Source: Dyella solisilvae (GTDB taxonomy: Bacteria; Pseudomonadota; Gammaproteobacteria; Xanthomonadales; Rhodanobacteraceae). Taken from it: 64,000 nucleotides of DNA. Positions 16,619-26,116 of this stretch are shown here, in pieces (position 1 is the first letter of the stretch; each line of letters opens with the position of its first letter). The notes below the pieces were generated by a model. That model saw nothing but the letters and a program-made list of their open reading frames with translations. It had not been told where the DNA came from and searched no databases. A program made the translations under genes and the position numbers. The stretch spans positions 1 to 64,000 of the forward strand of contig NZ_QQSY01000002.1 of NCBI RefSeq assembly GCF_003351225.1, given 5' to 3'.

Positions 16619-16727
16619 CGCTGCGCGGCTCGCGTCGCCGCGCCATCACATTCGGCTTGCGCCGGACTGACGCGCAGCCAACACCATCGCCCGCCGGGCG
16701 GGCGGTCAGAAATGGGGCTGGTGGGAT

Positions 16728-17699
16728 CTACGCGGTGGTGGAGATTGCGATGTCTTCGGCCAAAGGCAGCCGGTCCAACGGAAAGCCCGCGGCGTCCCAC
16801 GCGTCGAGCCCGCCCAGCAGCGGACGCACGCGCTTGTAGCCCAGCGCCATGAGCGCCTTGGCCACCAATGCGGCCGACGCTTCGTTCGGGCAACTGCAAT
16901 AGATCACCAGTTCGGCGTCCACCGGCACGGTCTCGGCAATCCTGCTGACACTCTTCGTGTCAGCCAGCAAGGCGCCGGGGATCACACGGGAATCAACCAG
17001 CCGAACCGCGTCCGAACGCACGTCCACCACCACCGGGGCGCTGCCGGCGTTGATCGCGCTGTTGAGTTCTTCCACCGATATGCGGGCCATGCGCAGGGTG
17101 CGCAGCAACCGGTGGCGCTGCCACCACTTGGCGATGATGTAGAGGGCCAGGAGACAGCCAAGCAACATGAGGGCGACGCCACCGGCATTGGCCAGTGCGT
17201 CCAGGACGTAGTCGATCTGGCCGGCGAAGACATAACCCAGGCTCACCGCGACGCCCACCCACAACAGCGAACCGAGGCCATCGAACAGCGCGAACGACGC
17301 CGGTCGCAAGCCCATCGCGCCCACCAGGGGCGGCGCCACGGTGGACAGGCCGGGCACGAACTTGGCCAGCAGCAGCATGCCGCCACGCCAGCGCTGGAAG
17401 CGAAGCTCCGACTGCTTCACGCAGGAATCGGGTGACAGCGAGATGCGGCACAGCGTGCGCATCACCCCGCCACCGAAGCGGCGGCCGGCGGCATACCACG
17501 CGAAGTCAGCCAACAGGCAGGCAACCAGCGCCACCGCCACCACCCCGGCCAGCGGCAGCCGGCCGGTCGCCGCCAGGGCGCCAGCCACCAGCATGGTGGG
17601 CACCGCCGGCACCGGCGCGCCGGCCTGCTCCGCCAGCACGTTGAGGAAGACCAGCAGGATGCCGTATTGCGCGATCAACTCGATGATGTGGTGGGACAT
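16728..17699 (-). CDS. DedA-family membrane protein fused to a rhodanese domain
   Basis: A 323-aa fusion. Residues 1 to about 190 are a DedA/SNARE-associated membrane domain (EQAGAPVPAVPTMLVAGALAA; the family RFxPxxR-like FVPGLSTVAPPLVGAMG; terminal helices). Residues 205-315 are a rhodanese domain with VVVDVRSDAVR and active-site cysteine in YCSCPNEAS, ending GYKRVRPLLGGLDAWDAAGFPL. DedA proteins are linked to undecaprenyl-phosphate or phospholipid flipping; the rhodanese suggests sulfur or thiol handling at the membrane. Start 17699 begins the DedA similarity. It lies upstream of the kdp operon on the same strand. Confidence 0.85.
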   Translation of the reverse strand: MSHHIIELIAQYGILLVFLNVLAEQAGAPVPAVPTMLVAGALAATGRLPLAGVVAVALVACLLADFAWYAAGRRFGGGVMRTLCRISLSPDSCVKQSELRFQRWRGGMLLLAKFVPGLSTVAPPLVGAMGLRPASFALFDGLGSLLWVGVAVSLGYVFAGQIDYVLDALANAGGVALMLLGCLLALYIIAKWWQRHRLLRTLRMARISVEELNSAINAGSAPVVVDVRSDAVRLVDSRVIPGALLADTKSVSRIAETVPVDAELVIYCSCPNEASAALVAKALMALGYKRVRPLLGGLDAWDAAGFPLDRLPLAEDIAISTTA

Positions 17700-17801
17700 C
17701 GAAACCTCGACCGGCAAAGCCAGGAACCTCCACGATCATTGGGGCGCCCAGGCGTGAACACAATCGACCATCGGGGCGAGCCGCGCCCCTCGACGGGTCG
17801 C

Positions 17802-19592
17802 TCAGTAACCAACCACCTCGCCGTCCTTGCGCATCTCCGTGGCGCCCCAGTACACATGCTGGCGAGGGTCGAACAGGATGGCCTCGTAGCCGCCGAAATT
17901 GCCGGTGCCGGGCACGATCTTGTAACCGCGCCGGGCAAGCTCCGCCTTCACCGCGGGGTCGAAGCCCGACTCCATCTCCACCGTACCGATGCCCTGGGAG
18001 CGCTCGCCGGTCGGCTCGGCGTTGCCATAGTGGCGCCAGCGCGCGGCGTCGCCGGCATCCTGCACGTTCATGCCGAAATCGATGATGTTCGCCAGCACCT
18101 GGACGTGCGCCTGCGGCTGCATGTCGCCACCCATCACGCCGAAGGCCAGGAATGGCTGGCCGTCCTTGATCACGAAGCCGGGGATGATGGTGTGGAACGG
18201 CCGCTTGCCTGGCGCATAGACGTTGGCCGCGGACGGCTCCAGCGAGTACAGCTCGCCACGGTCCTGGAACATGAAACCGAGCCCGTCCGCCACCAGCCCC
18301 GAACCCATGCCGCGATAGTTGGACTGGATGATGGAGACCATCATGCCGTCCTTGTCGGCCGTGGTGAAATACGTCGTGTCGCCATCAAACAGGCGCGGAT
18401 CACCGGGGCCGATGTCCGGGTTGGCGTGATCGAGGCGGATCTCCGCGCGACGCTGCGCGGCGTAACCATCGGAAATCAACCCGTGCATGGGCACATGGAC
18501 GAAACGCGGATCGGCGTAGTACGTCGCCAGGTCTTCATAGGCGAGCCGCTTGGCCTCCAGCATCGCGGTGATGGCATCGGCGCTGCCCACGCCCATCTTG
18601 CGCAGGTCGAATCCCTTGAGGATCTGCAGCATCTCCAGCGCCGCGAAGCCCTGCCCGTTCGGCGGCAGCTCGTAGACGTCGTAACCGCGGTAGTTGACTG
18701 ACTGCGGCGTCACCCACTCGCCATGGTAGTCGGCGAAATCCTGGTAGCGCAGGTCACCGCCGATGCGCTTGAAGTAGGCATCGATGGTGTGCGCAATCGC
18801 CCCTTTGTAAAACGCGTCGCGACCGCCCTCGGCGAGCTGGCTCAGCGTGCGGGCAAGGTCGGGATTGCGGAACACCTCGCCTTCCGCTGGCGTATGGCCA
18901 TCGATCAGATAGGTGTGCCGCGCGTTCTCCAGTTCCTCGATCAGGCCCTTTTCGCGCTCGAAGGTAGCGAAGTTGGTCTTCCAGTACGCCGCCACCAGTT
19001 GGGTGACCGGGAAGCCGTCCTTCGCGTAAGCGATCGCAGGGGCCAGATCCTCGCTCATCGGCAGCTTGCCGAAACGCTCGTGCAGGGCGAACCACGCGTC
19101 GACCGTGCCCGGCACGGTGACCGGCAACGAACCCACCGGCGGAATGTGCTCCTTGGCCGGCAGGCCGGCCTTGGCGTACGCGGCCTTCACCTTGGCGGTC
19201 ATCTGCGCCAGGTCGCGCCCCCTGGCCGAAGTACCGGAGCCGTTGTAGCCATAGAGCTTGCGCGTTTTCGGGTCCCACACGATGACGAAGCAGTCACCGC
19301 CGATGCCATTGAGCACCGGCTCCATCAGTCCCAGCGCCGCATTGGCGGCAATCGCCGCATCCACCGCGCTGCCGCCCTTGCGCAGGATCTCCACCGCCAC
19401 CTGCGACGCCAGTGGTTGTTCGGTCGCCGCCATGCCGTGCTGCGCGAGTACGGGAGAGCGTGAAGCCCAGGGGTTACCGGAGTAGCGATCACCCCGGCTG
19501 ATGTCGGCGCTCGAGACAGCTCCCGCGGCCAGGCTGGCCAGTGCGGCGATGCACGCCACGGAAGAGCAGCGGAGGAAACGGCTGGCGGCCAT
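17802..19592 (-). CDS. ggt: Gamma-glutamyltransferase
   Basis: A 596-aa secreted proenzyme with a signal peptide (VACIAALASLAAGAVSSA). The precursor is cut before the catalytic threonine in GDTTYFTTADKDG, producing large and small subunits; the substrate-binding SNYRGMGSGLV and GGDMQPQAHVQVL stretches are present. It hydrolyses or transfers the gamma-glutamyl group of glutathione in the periplasm. It stands alone, convergent with nothing, with 102 bp to the DedA-type gene. Confidence 0.92.
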   Translation of the reverse strand: MAASRFLRCSSVACIAALASLAAGAVSSADISRGDRYSGNPWASRSPVLAQHGMAATEQPLASQVAVEILRKGGSAVDAAIAANAALGLMEPVLNGIGGDCFVIVWDPKTRKLYGYNGSGTSARGRDLAQMTAKVKAAYAKAGLPAKEHIPPVGSLPVTVPGTVDAWFALHERFGKLPMSEDLAPAIAYAKDGFPVTQLVAAYWKTNFATFEREKGLIEELENARHTYLIDGHTPAEGEVFRNPDLARTLSQLAEGGRDAFYKGAIAHTIDAYFKRIGGDLRYQDFADYHGEWVTPQSVNYRGYDVYELPPNGQGFAALEMLQILKGFDLRKMGVGSADAITAMLEAKRLAYEDLATYYADPRFVHVPMHGLISDGYAAQRRAEIRLDHANPDIGPGDPRLFDGDTTYFTTADKDGMMVSIIQSNYRGMGSGLVADGLGFMFQDRGELYSLEPSAANVYAPGKRPFHTIIPGFVIKDGQPFLAFGVMGGDMQPQAHVQVLANIIDFGMNVQDAGDAARWRHYGNAEPTGERSQGIGTVEMESGFDPAVKAELARRGYKIVPGTGNFGGYEAILFDPRQHVYWGATEMRKDGEVVGY

Positions 19593-19725
19593 GCATACGC
19601 CTCGGTGGATTCAGAATGCGCGGCATCCCCTTTCAAGGCGAGCTCCATGCCCCGGCTCGCGCCGCGCTTGTCCTGTGATACACCGCCACCGCGCCCGCTG
19701 CCAAGCGGACGCCTTCACGCCGCCG

Positions 19726-20940
19726 TCAGGGCGCCGCTTCGGCCACCGGTCCGGAGGCGGCCACGCCGCCCTGGATACGCCGGGCGCCCAGCAGCACCAG
19801 CGGCAGCCACAGCAGGGTGAGCGCAGCGGCGCTGAAGAACACGCCATCCGTGCCCACTCGCCCCAGCGCCACGCCACCGACTGCTCCGCCCACGAAGGCG
19901 CCGAGGAACTGGCTGGTGGAATAGGCGCCCATGGCGGCCCCGCGCAGTTGTGCGGGCGCCAGCCGAGAGACCAGGCTGGGCAGCGCCGCCTCCAGCAGGT
20001 TGAAGGCCGAGAAGAACACCGCCGCCGCCACGCCCAGCGCCATCAGGTGATCGCCGGAAAGCGCAAAGCCCAGCAGGCCCAGACCGATCGCCACCACGCA
20101 GACCGCCACAATGCGCAGGCTCTGCGCCACCTCACGCATGCGGTGCAGGCAGCCGCCCATCACCAGGGCGGCAATCACCATCACCGGCAGGTACAGCTGC
20201 CAATGGCGATCCACCGGCAGGTGCAGGCGGTCGGCCAGCAGCAGCGGCAATCCGACGAAGCTGGCCGTGAGCAGCATGTGCAGGAAGAACACCGAACCAT
20301 TCAGCACCAGCATGCGCCCGTCGCCCAGCATGGACAGTACGCTGCCGAATGCGGCCGAGGCCGGCGCCTTCTGCCGCTCCGGGGTGGGCACGATAAGCCA
20401 CAGCAGCACCAGCGCCGCCAGCGCCAGCAGCGAGGTGGCGCCGAACAGGCCGGACAGGCCGCCGATGGCTTCCAGCGGCGGCCCCAGGATGAGGGCCAGC
20501 AGGAACGCCACGCCGATCGACACGCCGATGATGCCCATCACCTTGCCGCGGTTTTCTTCGCGCGTGAGGTCGGCGGCCAGCGCCGTGCCCGCCCCCGCCA
20601 CCGCGCCCATGCCCTGCAGCGCGCGACCGGCCACGATCCCCAGCAGGCTATGTGAACAAGCCGCGACGAGCCCACCGGCGGCGAACACCAGCAGGCCGAA
20701 AGTGATCGCCGGCTTGCGCCCGATGCGGTCCGACAGCAGGCCCAGCGGGATCTGCAGCAGCACCTGGCCGAGGCCATAGACGCCGAGGGCCAGTCCGATC
20801 AGCCAGGGAGTCGCGTCGGGCATCCGCTGCGCATAGAGCGAAAACACCGGCATGATCAGGAACAACCCGAACAATCGCAGGCTGATCACGCAGGCGAGCG
20901 TCAGGGCGCTGCGCCGCTCGAGTGGAGAGAGTTTGCTCAC
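19726..20940 (-). CDS. MFS transporter (YajR-like drug exporter family)
   Basis: A 404-aa, twelve-helix major facilitator protein. The loop 2-3 motif A is clear (LGLLSDRIGRKPAI), and the N-terminal LRLFGLFLIMPVFSLYAQ resembles YajR-type exporters, though the C-terminal YAM domain of YajR is missing here. The substrate cannot be told. Divergent from ispB, sharing a 135-bp intergenic region. Confidence 0.85.
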   Translation of the reverse strand: MSKLSPLERRSALTLACVISLRLFGLFLIMPVFSLYAQRMPDATPWLIGLALGVYGLGQVLLQIPLGLLSDRIGRKPAITFGLLVFAAGGLVAACSHSLLGIVAGRALQGMGAVAGAGTALAADLTREENRGKVMGIIGVSIGVAFLLALILGPPLEAIGGLSGLFGATSLLALAALVLLWLIVPTPERQKAPASAAFGSVLSMLGDGRMLVLNGSVFFLHMLLTASFVGLPLLLADRLHLPVDRHWQLYLPVMVIAALVMGGCLHRMREVAQSLRIVAVCVVAIGLGLLGFALSGDHLMALGVAAAVFFSAFNLLEAALPSLVSRLAPAQLRGAAMGAYSTSQFLGAFVGGAVGGVALGRVGTDGVFFSAAALTLLWLPLVLLGARRIQGGVAASGPVAEAAP

Positions 20941-21042
20941 CGGAAGGACTTATGAAGGCGGACCAGACCCGGATTATACGTTTCACCCCACAATTCCGAC
21001 CGTGGTGGCGTGTCGCGGCGGGTTCTTGCGCCTGCAACTCTC

Positions 21043-21048
21043 TATAAT
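21043..21048 (+). promoter_or_regulatory. -10 element of ispB promoter
   Basis: A perfect TATAAT lies 28 bases before the ispB start, predicting a leader of about 20 bases. No good -35 hexamer stands 16-18 bases upstream (GGGTTC/GGTTCT is the nearest), so recognition may be weak or use an extended contact. Confidence 0.5.
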
Positions 21049-21075
21049 GCGCAAATACGACGCCGCGACTGCCTC

Positions 21076-22077
21076 ATGACCACGACTCACGCCGACACCC
21101 GCCGTACCGCCGACTTTGCCGCCGTCAAGCAGCTCGCCGCCGGAGACATGCAACGGGTCGACACGCTGATCCGCTCCCGGTTGTCCTCGGACGTCGTGCT
21201 GATCAACCAGATCGCCGACCACATCATCGCCGGCGGCGGCAAGCGCCTGCGCCCGATGCTGCACGTGCTGGCGGCCAATGCGGCCGGCTACCGCGGCGAG
21301 GACCACATTAAGCTGGCCGCGGTGATCGAGTTCATCCACACCTCCACCCTGCTCCACGACGACGTGGTGGACGAGTCGGACCTGCGCCGCGGCCGCAAGA
21401 CCGCCAATGCGCTGTGGGGCAACGCCGCCAGCGTGCTGGTCGGCGACTTTCTGTATTCGCGCTCATTCCAGATGATGGTCGAGGTGGACGACATGCGCAT
21501 CATGCGCATCCTCGCCGACACCACCAACACCATCGCCGAAGGCGAGGTGCTGCAGTTGCTGAACATCGGCAACGCCGACGTGGACGAGGCCGCCTACCTG
21601 GCGGTGATCGAGCGCAAGACCGCCGTGCTGTTCGCCGCCGCCACCGAACTGGGCGGCCTGCTGGGCGGCCTGCCGACCGAGCAGATCGCTGCGCTGCGCC
21701 GCTACGGCATGGAGCTGGGCTACGCCTTCCAGATCGCCGACGACCTGCTGGACTACGTCAGCGACGCCGGCACGCTGGGCAAGAACATCGGCGACGACCT
21801 GGCCGAGGGCAAGCCGACCCTGCCGCTGATCTACGCCCTGCAAAAGGCCGACGGCGACCAGCGCCAGTCACTGCGCCACGCCATCGAGCACGGCGGCCTG
21901 GATTCGCTGGACCGCATCATCGCCGCCATCCGCGATTCCGGCGCGCTCGAGCGCACGCATGCACGCGCGGTGCTCCACGCCGACGCCGCCCGCGACGCAT
22001 TGCGCGCGCTGCCGGATTCGCCATGGCGCGAAGCGATGGCGACGCTGGCGGACTACTCGGTGCAGCGCAGCTTCTGA
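21076..22077 (+). CDS. ispB: Octaprenyl diphosphate synthase
   Basis: A 333-aa long-chain trans-polyprenyl diphosphate synthase. The first Asp-rich motif is LLHDDVVDESDLRRG and the second is QIADDLLDY, with GGGKRLRP near the N-terminus. It makes the C40 side chain of ubiquinone-8, in line with the two ubiquinone hydroxylases nearby. Start 21076 follows a perfect -10 box and gives the usual N-terminus; an upstream in-frame ATG at 21010 precedes the promoter. Confidence 0.93.
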   Translation: MTTTHADTRRTADFAAVKQLAAGDMQRVDTLIRSRLSSDVVLINQIADHIIAGGGKRLRPMLHVLAANAAGYRGEDHIKLAAVIEFIHTSTLLHDDVVDESDLRRGRKTANALWGNAASVLVGDFLYSRSFQMMVEVDDMRIMRILADTTNTIAEGEVLQLLNIGNADVDEAAYLAVIERKTAVLFAAATELGGLLGGLPTEQIAALRRYGMELGYAFQIADDLLDYVSDAGTLGKNIGDDLAEGKPTLPLIYALQKADGDQRQSLRHAIEHGGLDSLDRIIAAIRDSGALERTHARAVLHADAARDALRALPDSPWREAMATLADYSVQRSF

Positions 22078-22089
22078 CCCTGCCGCTAT

Positions 22090-22118
22090 CCGGGTCGCGC
22101 ACTGGATGCGCGACCCGG
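22090..22118. terminator. Bidirectional hairpin between ispB and the DLH gene
   Basis: CCGGGTCGCGC (22090-22100) and GCGCGACCCGG (22108-22118) form an 11-bp perfect stem with a 7-base loop between two convergent genes (stops at 22077 and 22134). No T tract on either strand, as is common in GC-rich genomes. Confidence 0.65.
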
Positions 22119-22133
22119 CGCCTTGCGCATGAC

Positions 22134-22922
22134 TTACGGCGTGCCCGTGAACGCCCCGTGCAACCAGTCGCGCATCAGGCGGTAGCTGCGCGCCGCGGAG
22201 CGTTCGTCGTACATGCAGCCTTCCTTGTGCTGGTCGGTCTCGGTGAAGCAATGCACCGTGTTGCCGAACACCACGAACTGCCAGTCAGCCTTGCCACCAC
22301 GCATCTCGTCCATGAACGCGTCGGCATCGGGCATGGTCCCCTTGTCGTCGGCGCCGTTCATCACCAGCACGCGCGCCTTGATCTGCTTGGCCAGTGACGG
22401 GTCGTCGGTCTTCAGCCCGCCGTGGAAGGAGACCACCGCGGCGATGTCGGCGCCACTGCGGGCCAGGTCCAGCACCGCCGAGCCGCCGAAGCAGAAGCCG
22501 ATCGCCGCCAGCTTTCCGAGGTCGATAGGCGCGTCCTTGGCCTGGGCCTTGAGCTGGTCCAGCGCCAGGTTGACGCGCTTGCGCATCAGCGCGCGATCGG
22601 AATACAGCGGCTTGACCGCAGCCTGCGCCTGCTCGTCGCTGGTCGGTCGCACCTTCGCGCCGTACATGTCGGTGACCAGGATGACGTAGTCCTTGCCGGC
22701 GATGCCGTCGGCCTTCTTCAGCGCCTGATCGTTCACGCCGTACCAGTTCGGCACCATCACCAGACCCGGCCGCTTGGTGGCGACCGCATCGTCGTACACG
22801 AGCACGCTGTGGAAGGTGACGCCGTCCTGGCTCCACTCCACCGGCTTGTGCACCATCTTCGCCTGCGCAGCGAAGGCCATACCGGACAGCAACAACGCAC
22901 AGCAAAGTCGGGCAATACGCAT
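22134..22922 (-). CDS. Dienelactone hydrolase family protein, exported
   Basis: A 262-aa alpha/beta hydrolase with a signal peptide (RIARLCCALLLSGMAFAAQA). The nucleophile elbow reads IGFCFGGSAVLDLA, with cysteine at the nucleophile position as in dienelactone hydrolases; the Asp (NGADDKGTMPDADAF) and His (NTVHCFTE) of the triad are visible. Substrate unknown. Start 22922 follows AAGGAGTGCACGTC. It follows the ubiI-like gene by 35 bases. Confidence 0.85.
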   Translation of the reverse strand: MRIARLCCALLLSGMAFAAQAKMVHKPVEWSQDGVTFHSVLVYDDAVATKRPGLVMVPNWYGVNDQALKKADGIAGKDYVILVTDMYGAKVRPTSDEQAQAAVKPLYSDRALMRKRVNLALDQLKAQAKDAPIDLGKLAAIGFCFGGSAVLDLARSGADIAAVVSFHGGLKTDDPSLAKQIKARVLVMNGADDKGTMPDADAFMDEMRGGKADWQFVVFGNTVHCFTETDQHKEGCMYDERSAARSYRLMRDWLHGAFTGTP

Positions 22923-22957
22923 GACGTGCACTCCTTGAGCGGTAGGGACAGGACGGT

Positions 22958-24181
22958 TCAAAGCCCGGCGGCGTGCTCCGCGAGCCGGCGCTTCAAGGGC
23001 GAAAGCTTGTCGACCAGGCGCACGCCGAGGCCGCGTGCAGCCACCAGCAGGGGCGAACGCCAGCCGTAGACGCGCGCGAGTGCATCGAAGCCGAGCGCAT
23101 CGAGCGTGTCGGCGCTGCGCCGGCGACGTGCATAGCGGCGCAGCACGTGGGCTGCGGCGATGTCTTGCCCGTCATCGCGCGCGTCCACCAACGTGTCGCG
23201 AAGTTCGGCGACGTCGCGCAACCCCAGGTTCACGCCCTGCCCGGCCAACGGATGCACCGTGTGCGCCGCGTCGCCAAGCAACACGAAGCGCTCGGCCTGG
23301 TAGCTCTCGGCCAGTTGCAGCTTGAGCGGGAACGCCGCGCGCGGCGTGCTGCCGGTGATGCGGCCCAGACGGAAGTCGCTCGCCACGCCCAGCTCTTCGA
23401 GGAAGCTCGCGTCGTCGAGGCCGAGCACGCGCTGGGCCTCCGCCTCCGGCAGCGACCACACGATCGAACTGCGGCCATCCGCCAGCGGCAACAGCGCCAG
23501 CGGCCCGGTGTCGAGGAAACGCTGCCACGCCGTACCTTCGTGCGGGCGCTCGGTGCTTACGTGAGCCACTACGCCACGCTGGGCATAGTCGCGGCCTTTG
23601 GTCGGGATGCCAGCCAGCGCACGCAAGGGCGAGCCGGCGCCATCGGCGGCCACCAGCAACCGAGCGGAAAGCACGTCTGTCTCGGCGCCATCCAGCGTGA
23701 GCTGCACGCGGTCTTCCAACACGTCGTAAGCACTGACCTTGGCCGGGCAGACGCGCCGTACACCGGCGTGCTCCAGCGCCTGCCACAGGCGCCACTGCAC
23801 CAGATTGTTCTCGACAATGTAGCCGAGCAGGTCGCGCCCCTCGGCAGCCGCATCGAAGTGGATCGCGGCGCCGCTGGCGGCATCCCAGACATGCATGTGC
23901 GTGTAGGGACCTGCCCGCGATTCGCGGATGGACGTCCACACGTCCAACTCATCGAGCAGAGCAATGGAGGACGGCGCCAGTCCGACCACGCGCAGATCCA
24001 CTTCGTCGTCGGCCGACCAGGGCGCCGGCGCCCGCGCCTCGACCAGTGCGGTGGCGAAGCCGGCCCTCGCCAGCGCCAAGGCCGTGGCGGCCCCGACCAT
24101 GCCACCGCCCACCACCGCCACATCAAGGGCAGGGCCACGTCGGCGCGCGCTTTCGCCGCGCATCATCGGTGTCGAATTCAT
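22958..24181 (-). CDS. ubiI: FAD-dependent ubiquinone hydroxylase, UbiI-like
   Basis: A 407-aa UbiH/UbiF/VisC-family flavoprotein. The FAD-binding GGGMVGAATALALARAG opens the fold (residues 25-41), DG motif VAADGAGS is central, and LLGDAAHTVHPLAGQGVNLGLRD is the family signature. It hydroxylates the aromatic ring of the ubiquinone precursor. It overlaps the upstream ubiH by four bases (ATGA). Which ring position it serves (UbiI C5 versus UbiF C6) cannot be settled from sequence alone; UbiI is the likelier name. Confidence 0.8.
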   Translation of the reverse strand: MNSTPMMRGESARRRGPALDVAVVGGGMVGAATALALARAGFATALVEARAPAPWSADDEVDLRVVGLAPSSIALLDELDVWTSIRESRAGPYTHMHVWDAASGAAIHFDAAAEGRDLLGYIVENNLVQWRLWQALEHAGVRRVCPAKVSAYDVLEDRVQLTLDGAETDVLSARLLVAADGAGSPLRALAGIPTKGRDYAQRGVVAHVSTERPHEGTAWQRFLDTGPLALLPLADGRSSIVWSLPEAEAQRVLGLDDASFLEELGVASDFRLGRITGSTPRAAFPLKLQLAESYQAERFVLLGDAAHTVHPLAGQGVNLGLRDVAELRDTLVDARDDGQDIAAAHVLRRYARRRRSADTLDALGFDALARVYGWRSPLLVAARGLGVRLVDKLSPLKRRLAEHAAGL

Positions 24182-25413
24182 GGCAGTCGCTCCAGCACGG
24201 CGCGCGGCGGCTCGCCGCGAAATCCCATCCCGCGCCTGGCGAGCAGCCCTTGAAGAGGAGGAACGCGATCCAACGCCAGCATGGCCAGCGAGCGCACTGG
24301 GCCGAGCAAGGGTTGTGGCAGGCAGGCCAGCTGGATCAGGCCATGACTCATCGCCATGGTGCCTTCACGGTCGCTGGCGCGTCGCTCCGCGTAGCGCGCC
24401 AGCAGCGCCTCGGCGCCGGGATCGGCGGCATCGGCCAGCAACTCGGCCAGGGTGAGCGCGTCACGCAATCCAAGGTTGAAGCCCTGCGCGCCGATCGGAT
24501 GGATGGTCTGCGCCGCGTTGCCCACCAGCACTGCGCGCGGCGCCACCAGCACGCTGGCCGCCACGCGCTGTATCGGATACGCATGGCGCTTGCCGGGACG
24601 GGTCAGGCGACCGAGCCGCCAGCCAAACCGCTGCTGGGCGAACGCGACGAAGGCGTCGTCATCCAGCGCGGCCACGGCGTCGGCGTCCTCGCCCGGCACG
24701 GTGAGCACCAGTCCGCAACGCCGCCCCGCCAGCGGCAGCAGCGCTACCGGGCCATCGTCGGCGAAACGTTCGTAGGCGCGGCCGGCGTGATCGCGCTCGG
24801 GCGTCACGGTGCAGACGAACAGGGTCTGTCCATAGTCGTGGCGTTCGGCGCCGATGCCCAGCCGCTCGCGGACAAAGGAGGCCGTGCCATCGGCGCCGAC
24901 CAGCAGCGGCGTGTCGATGGTGAGTTCGCCTTCGCCAGTATTAATGATGGCCCGCCAGCCATCGTCCCGCGGCTCGAGCGCGGCAAGCTTCGCCGGCGCC
25001 AGGCGTCGCAGCCGCGTGCACTCGTCGAGGCGGCGCAACAGGGCCGCGCCCAGTTCTCGCGCCGGCAGGGTCCACCCCAGTGCATCCACGCCGTGGCGCT
25101 CGGCGTCGAGCCGAACGCTGCCGAACTCCCCGGCGCGCGTGACGTGGATGTGACGAATCGGCGTGGCCTGCGCGGCCGCGTGTTTCCACACGCCGATCGC
25201 ACTGAGGCCGTTCACGGTGGCGCGCGCCAGCGCGAGGTTGCGTTCGTCGTAGCTCGGCTGCTCGCCCACGCGGGGCGCGGCCGCCTCGACCATCACGGCA
25301 TCGATGCCGGCCGCGTCGAGCGCGATAGCCAGGCTGGCGCCGACCAGGCCGCCGCCGATGATGAGGACCGGTGATCGGCCGGGGGCGCCGACGGAAGTGG
25401 GTGGGGTAGTCAT
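24178..25413 (-). CDS. ubiH: 2-octaprenyl-6-methoxyphenyl hydroxylase UbiH
   Basis: A 411-aa flavoprotein with FAD motif IIGGGLVGASLAIALDAAG, the UbiH-like SYDERNLALARATVNGLSAIGVW, and VGNAAQTIHPIGAQGFNLGLRDALTL. The GNAAQ form of the signature is characteristic of UbiH. It precedes the ubiI-like gene and is translationally coupled to it. Start 25413 was chosen because the flavin motif begins soon after; the frame is open 13 codons further. Confidence 0.87.
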   Translation of the reverse strand: MTTPPTSVGAPGRSPVLIIGGGLVGASLAIALDAAGIDAVMVEAAAPRVGEQPSYDERNLALARATVNGLSAIGVWKHAAAQATPIRHIHVTRAGEFGSVRLDAERHGVDALGWTLPARELGAALLRRLDECTRLRRLAPAKLAALEPRDDGWRAIINTGEGELTIDTPLLVGADGTASFVRERLGIGAERHDYGQTLFVCTVTPERDHAGRAYERFADDGPVALLPLAGRRCGLVLTVPGEDADAVAALDDDAFVAFAQQRFGWRLGRLTRPGKRHAYPIQRVAASVLVAPRAVLVGNAAQTIHPIGAQGFNLGLRDALTLAELLADAADPGAEALLARYAERRASDREGTMAMSHGLIQLACLPQPLLGPVRSLAMLALDRVPPLQGLLARRGMGFRGEPPRAVLERLP

Positions 25414-25505
25414 GGGGTTGCATGATACGCGCTGGCTCAGGTCAGACCCCACCCAGTTGCGATAGACTTCCGCTCTGCCCTTGGCGCAACACTCTGGAGC
25501 AACTC

Positions 25506-26111
25506 ATGGCTACGACGCGAAACCAGCGACTTGGCATCTTCCTGGCCCTCGCTCTGGTGATGGCCGCCACCCGCGTGCACCTTTCCCTGTTCCATCACGA
25601 CGTGTGGGACGCCTCGTGGGGCATCTTCTTCCTGGCCGGCTTCTGGTTGCGCGGTTCGGCGCGCTGGGCCTTCCCGTTGCTGATCGCCGAGGCGGTGCTG
25701 ATCGACTACCTGGTGATCAGCAGCCAGGGCATCAACTTCTGGGAGCACTACTGCGTGTCGGCGGCCTACTGGTTCCTGGTGCCGTCGTACTTCAGCCTTT
25801 GGCTGGGCGGCAGCTGGCTGGCGCGCAAGCCGCTGGGCTTCAACGTAAGCAGCCTTGCCCGCGCCGCCGGCGCGCTGCTGGCGAGCTGGGCCGCCTGCTA
25901 CGTGATCTCCAACGGCAGCTTCTACTGGCTGAGCAACAGCGTGCCGCAGCCGCGCAGCGTCGGCGCATGGGTCGGCAACCTGGGTGACTGGTACCTGTTC
26001 TTCCTGCAGACCACGGCGCTGTATGTCGTGCTTGGCCTGGTGCTCCATGCGCTCGCCTCGCAGCTGGCCCGTTCGCTCGGCCACGCCGGGCACACCCACT
26101 CGGCGCGCTGA
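25506..26111 (+). CDS. btuM: BtuM-like cobalamin uptake membrane protein
   Basis: A 201-aa protein with six predicted helices (about 10-25, 38-50, 55-72, 85-100, 115-130, 150-185). Cysteine 83 in HYCVSAAYWFLVPSY sits where BtuM proteins carry the cysteine (Cys80 in the Thiobacillus protein) that coordinates and decyanates cobalamin. The next gene, five bases downstream, is a cob(I)alamin adenosyltransferase, supporting a vitamin B12 role. The assignment rests on this cysteine, size and context; a generic unknown membrane protein remains possible. Divergent from ubiH. Confidence 0.65.
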   Translation: MATTRNQRLGIFLALALVMAATRVHLSLFHHDVWDASWGIFFLAGFWLRGSARWAFPLLIAEAVLIDYLVISSQGINFWEHYCVSAAYWFLVPSYFSLWLGGSWLARKPLGFNVSSLARAAGALLASWAACYVISNGSFYWLSNSVPQPRSVGAWVGNLGDWYLFFLQTTALYVVLGLVLHALASQLARSLGHAGHTHSAR

Positions 26112-26116
26112 ACACC

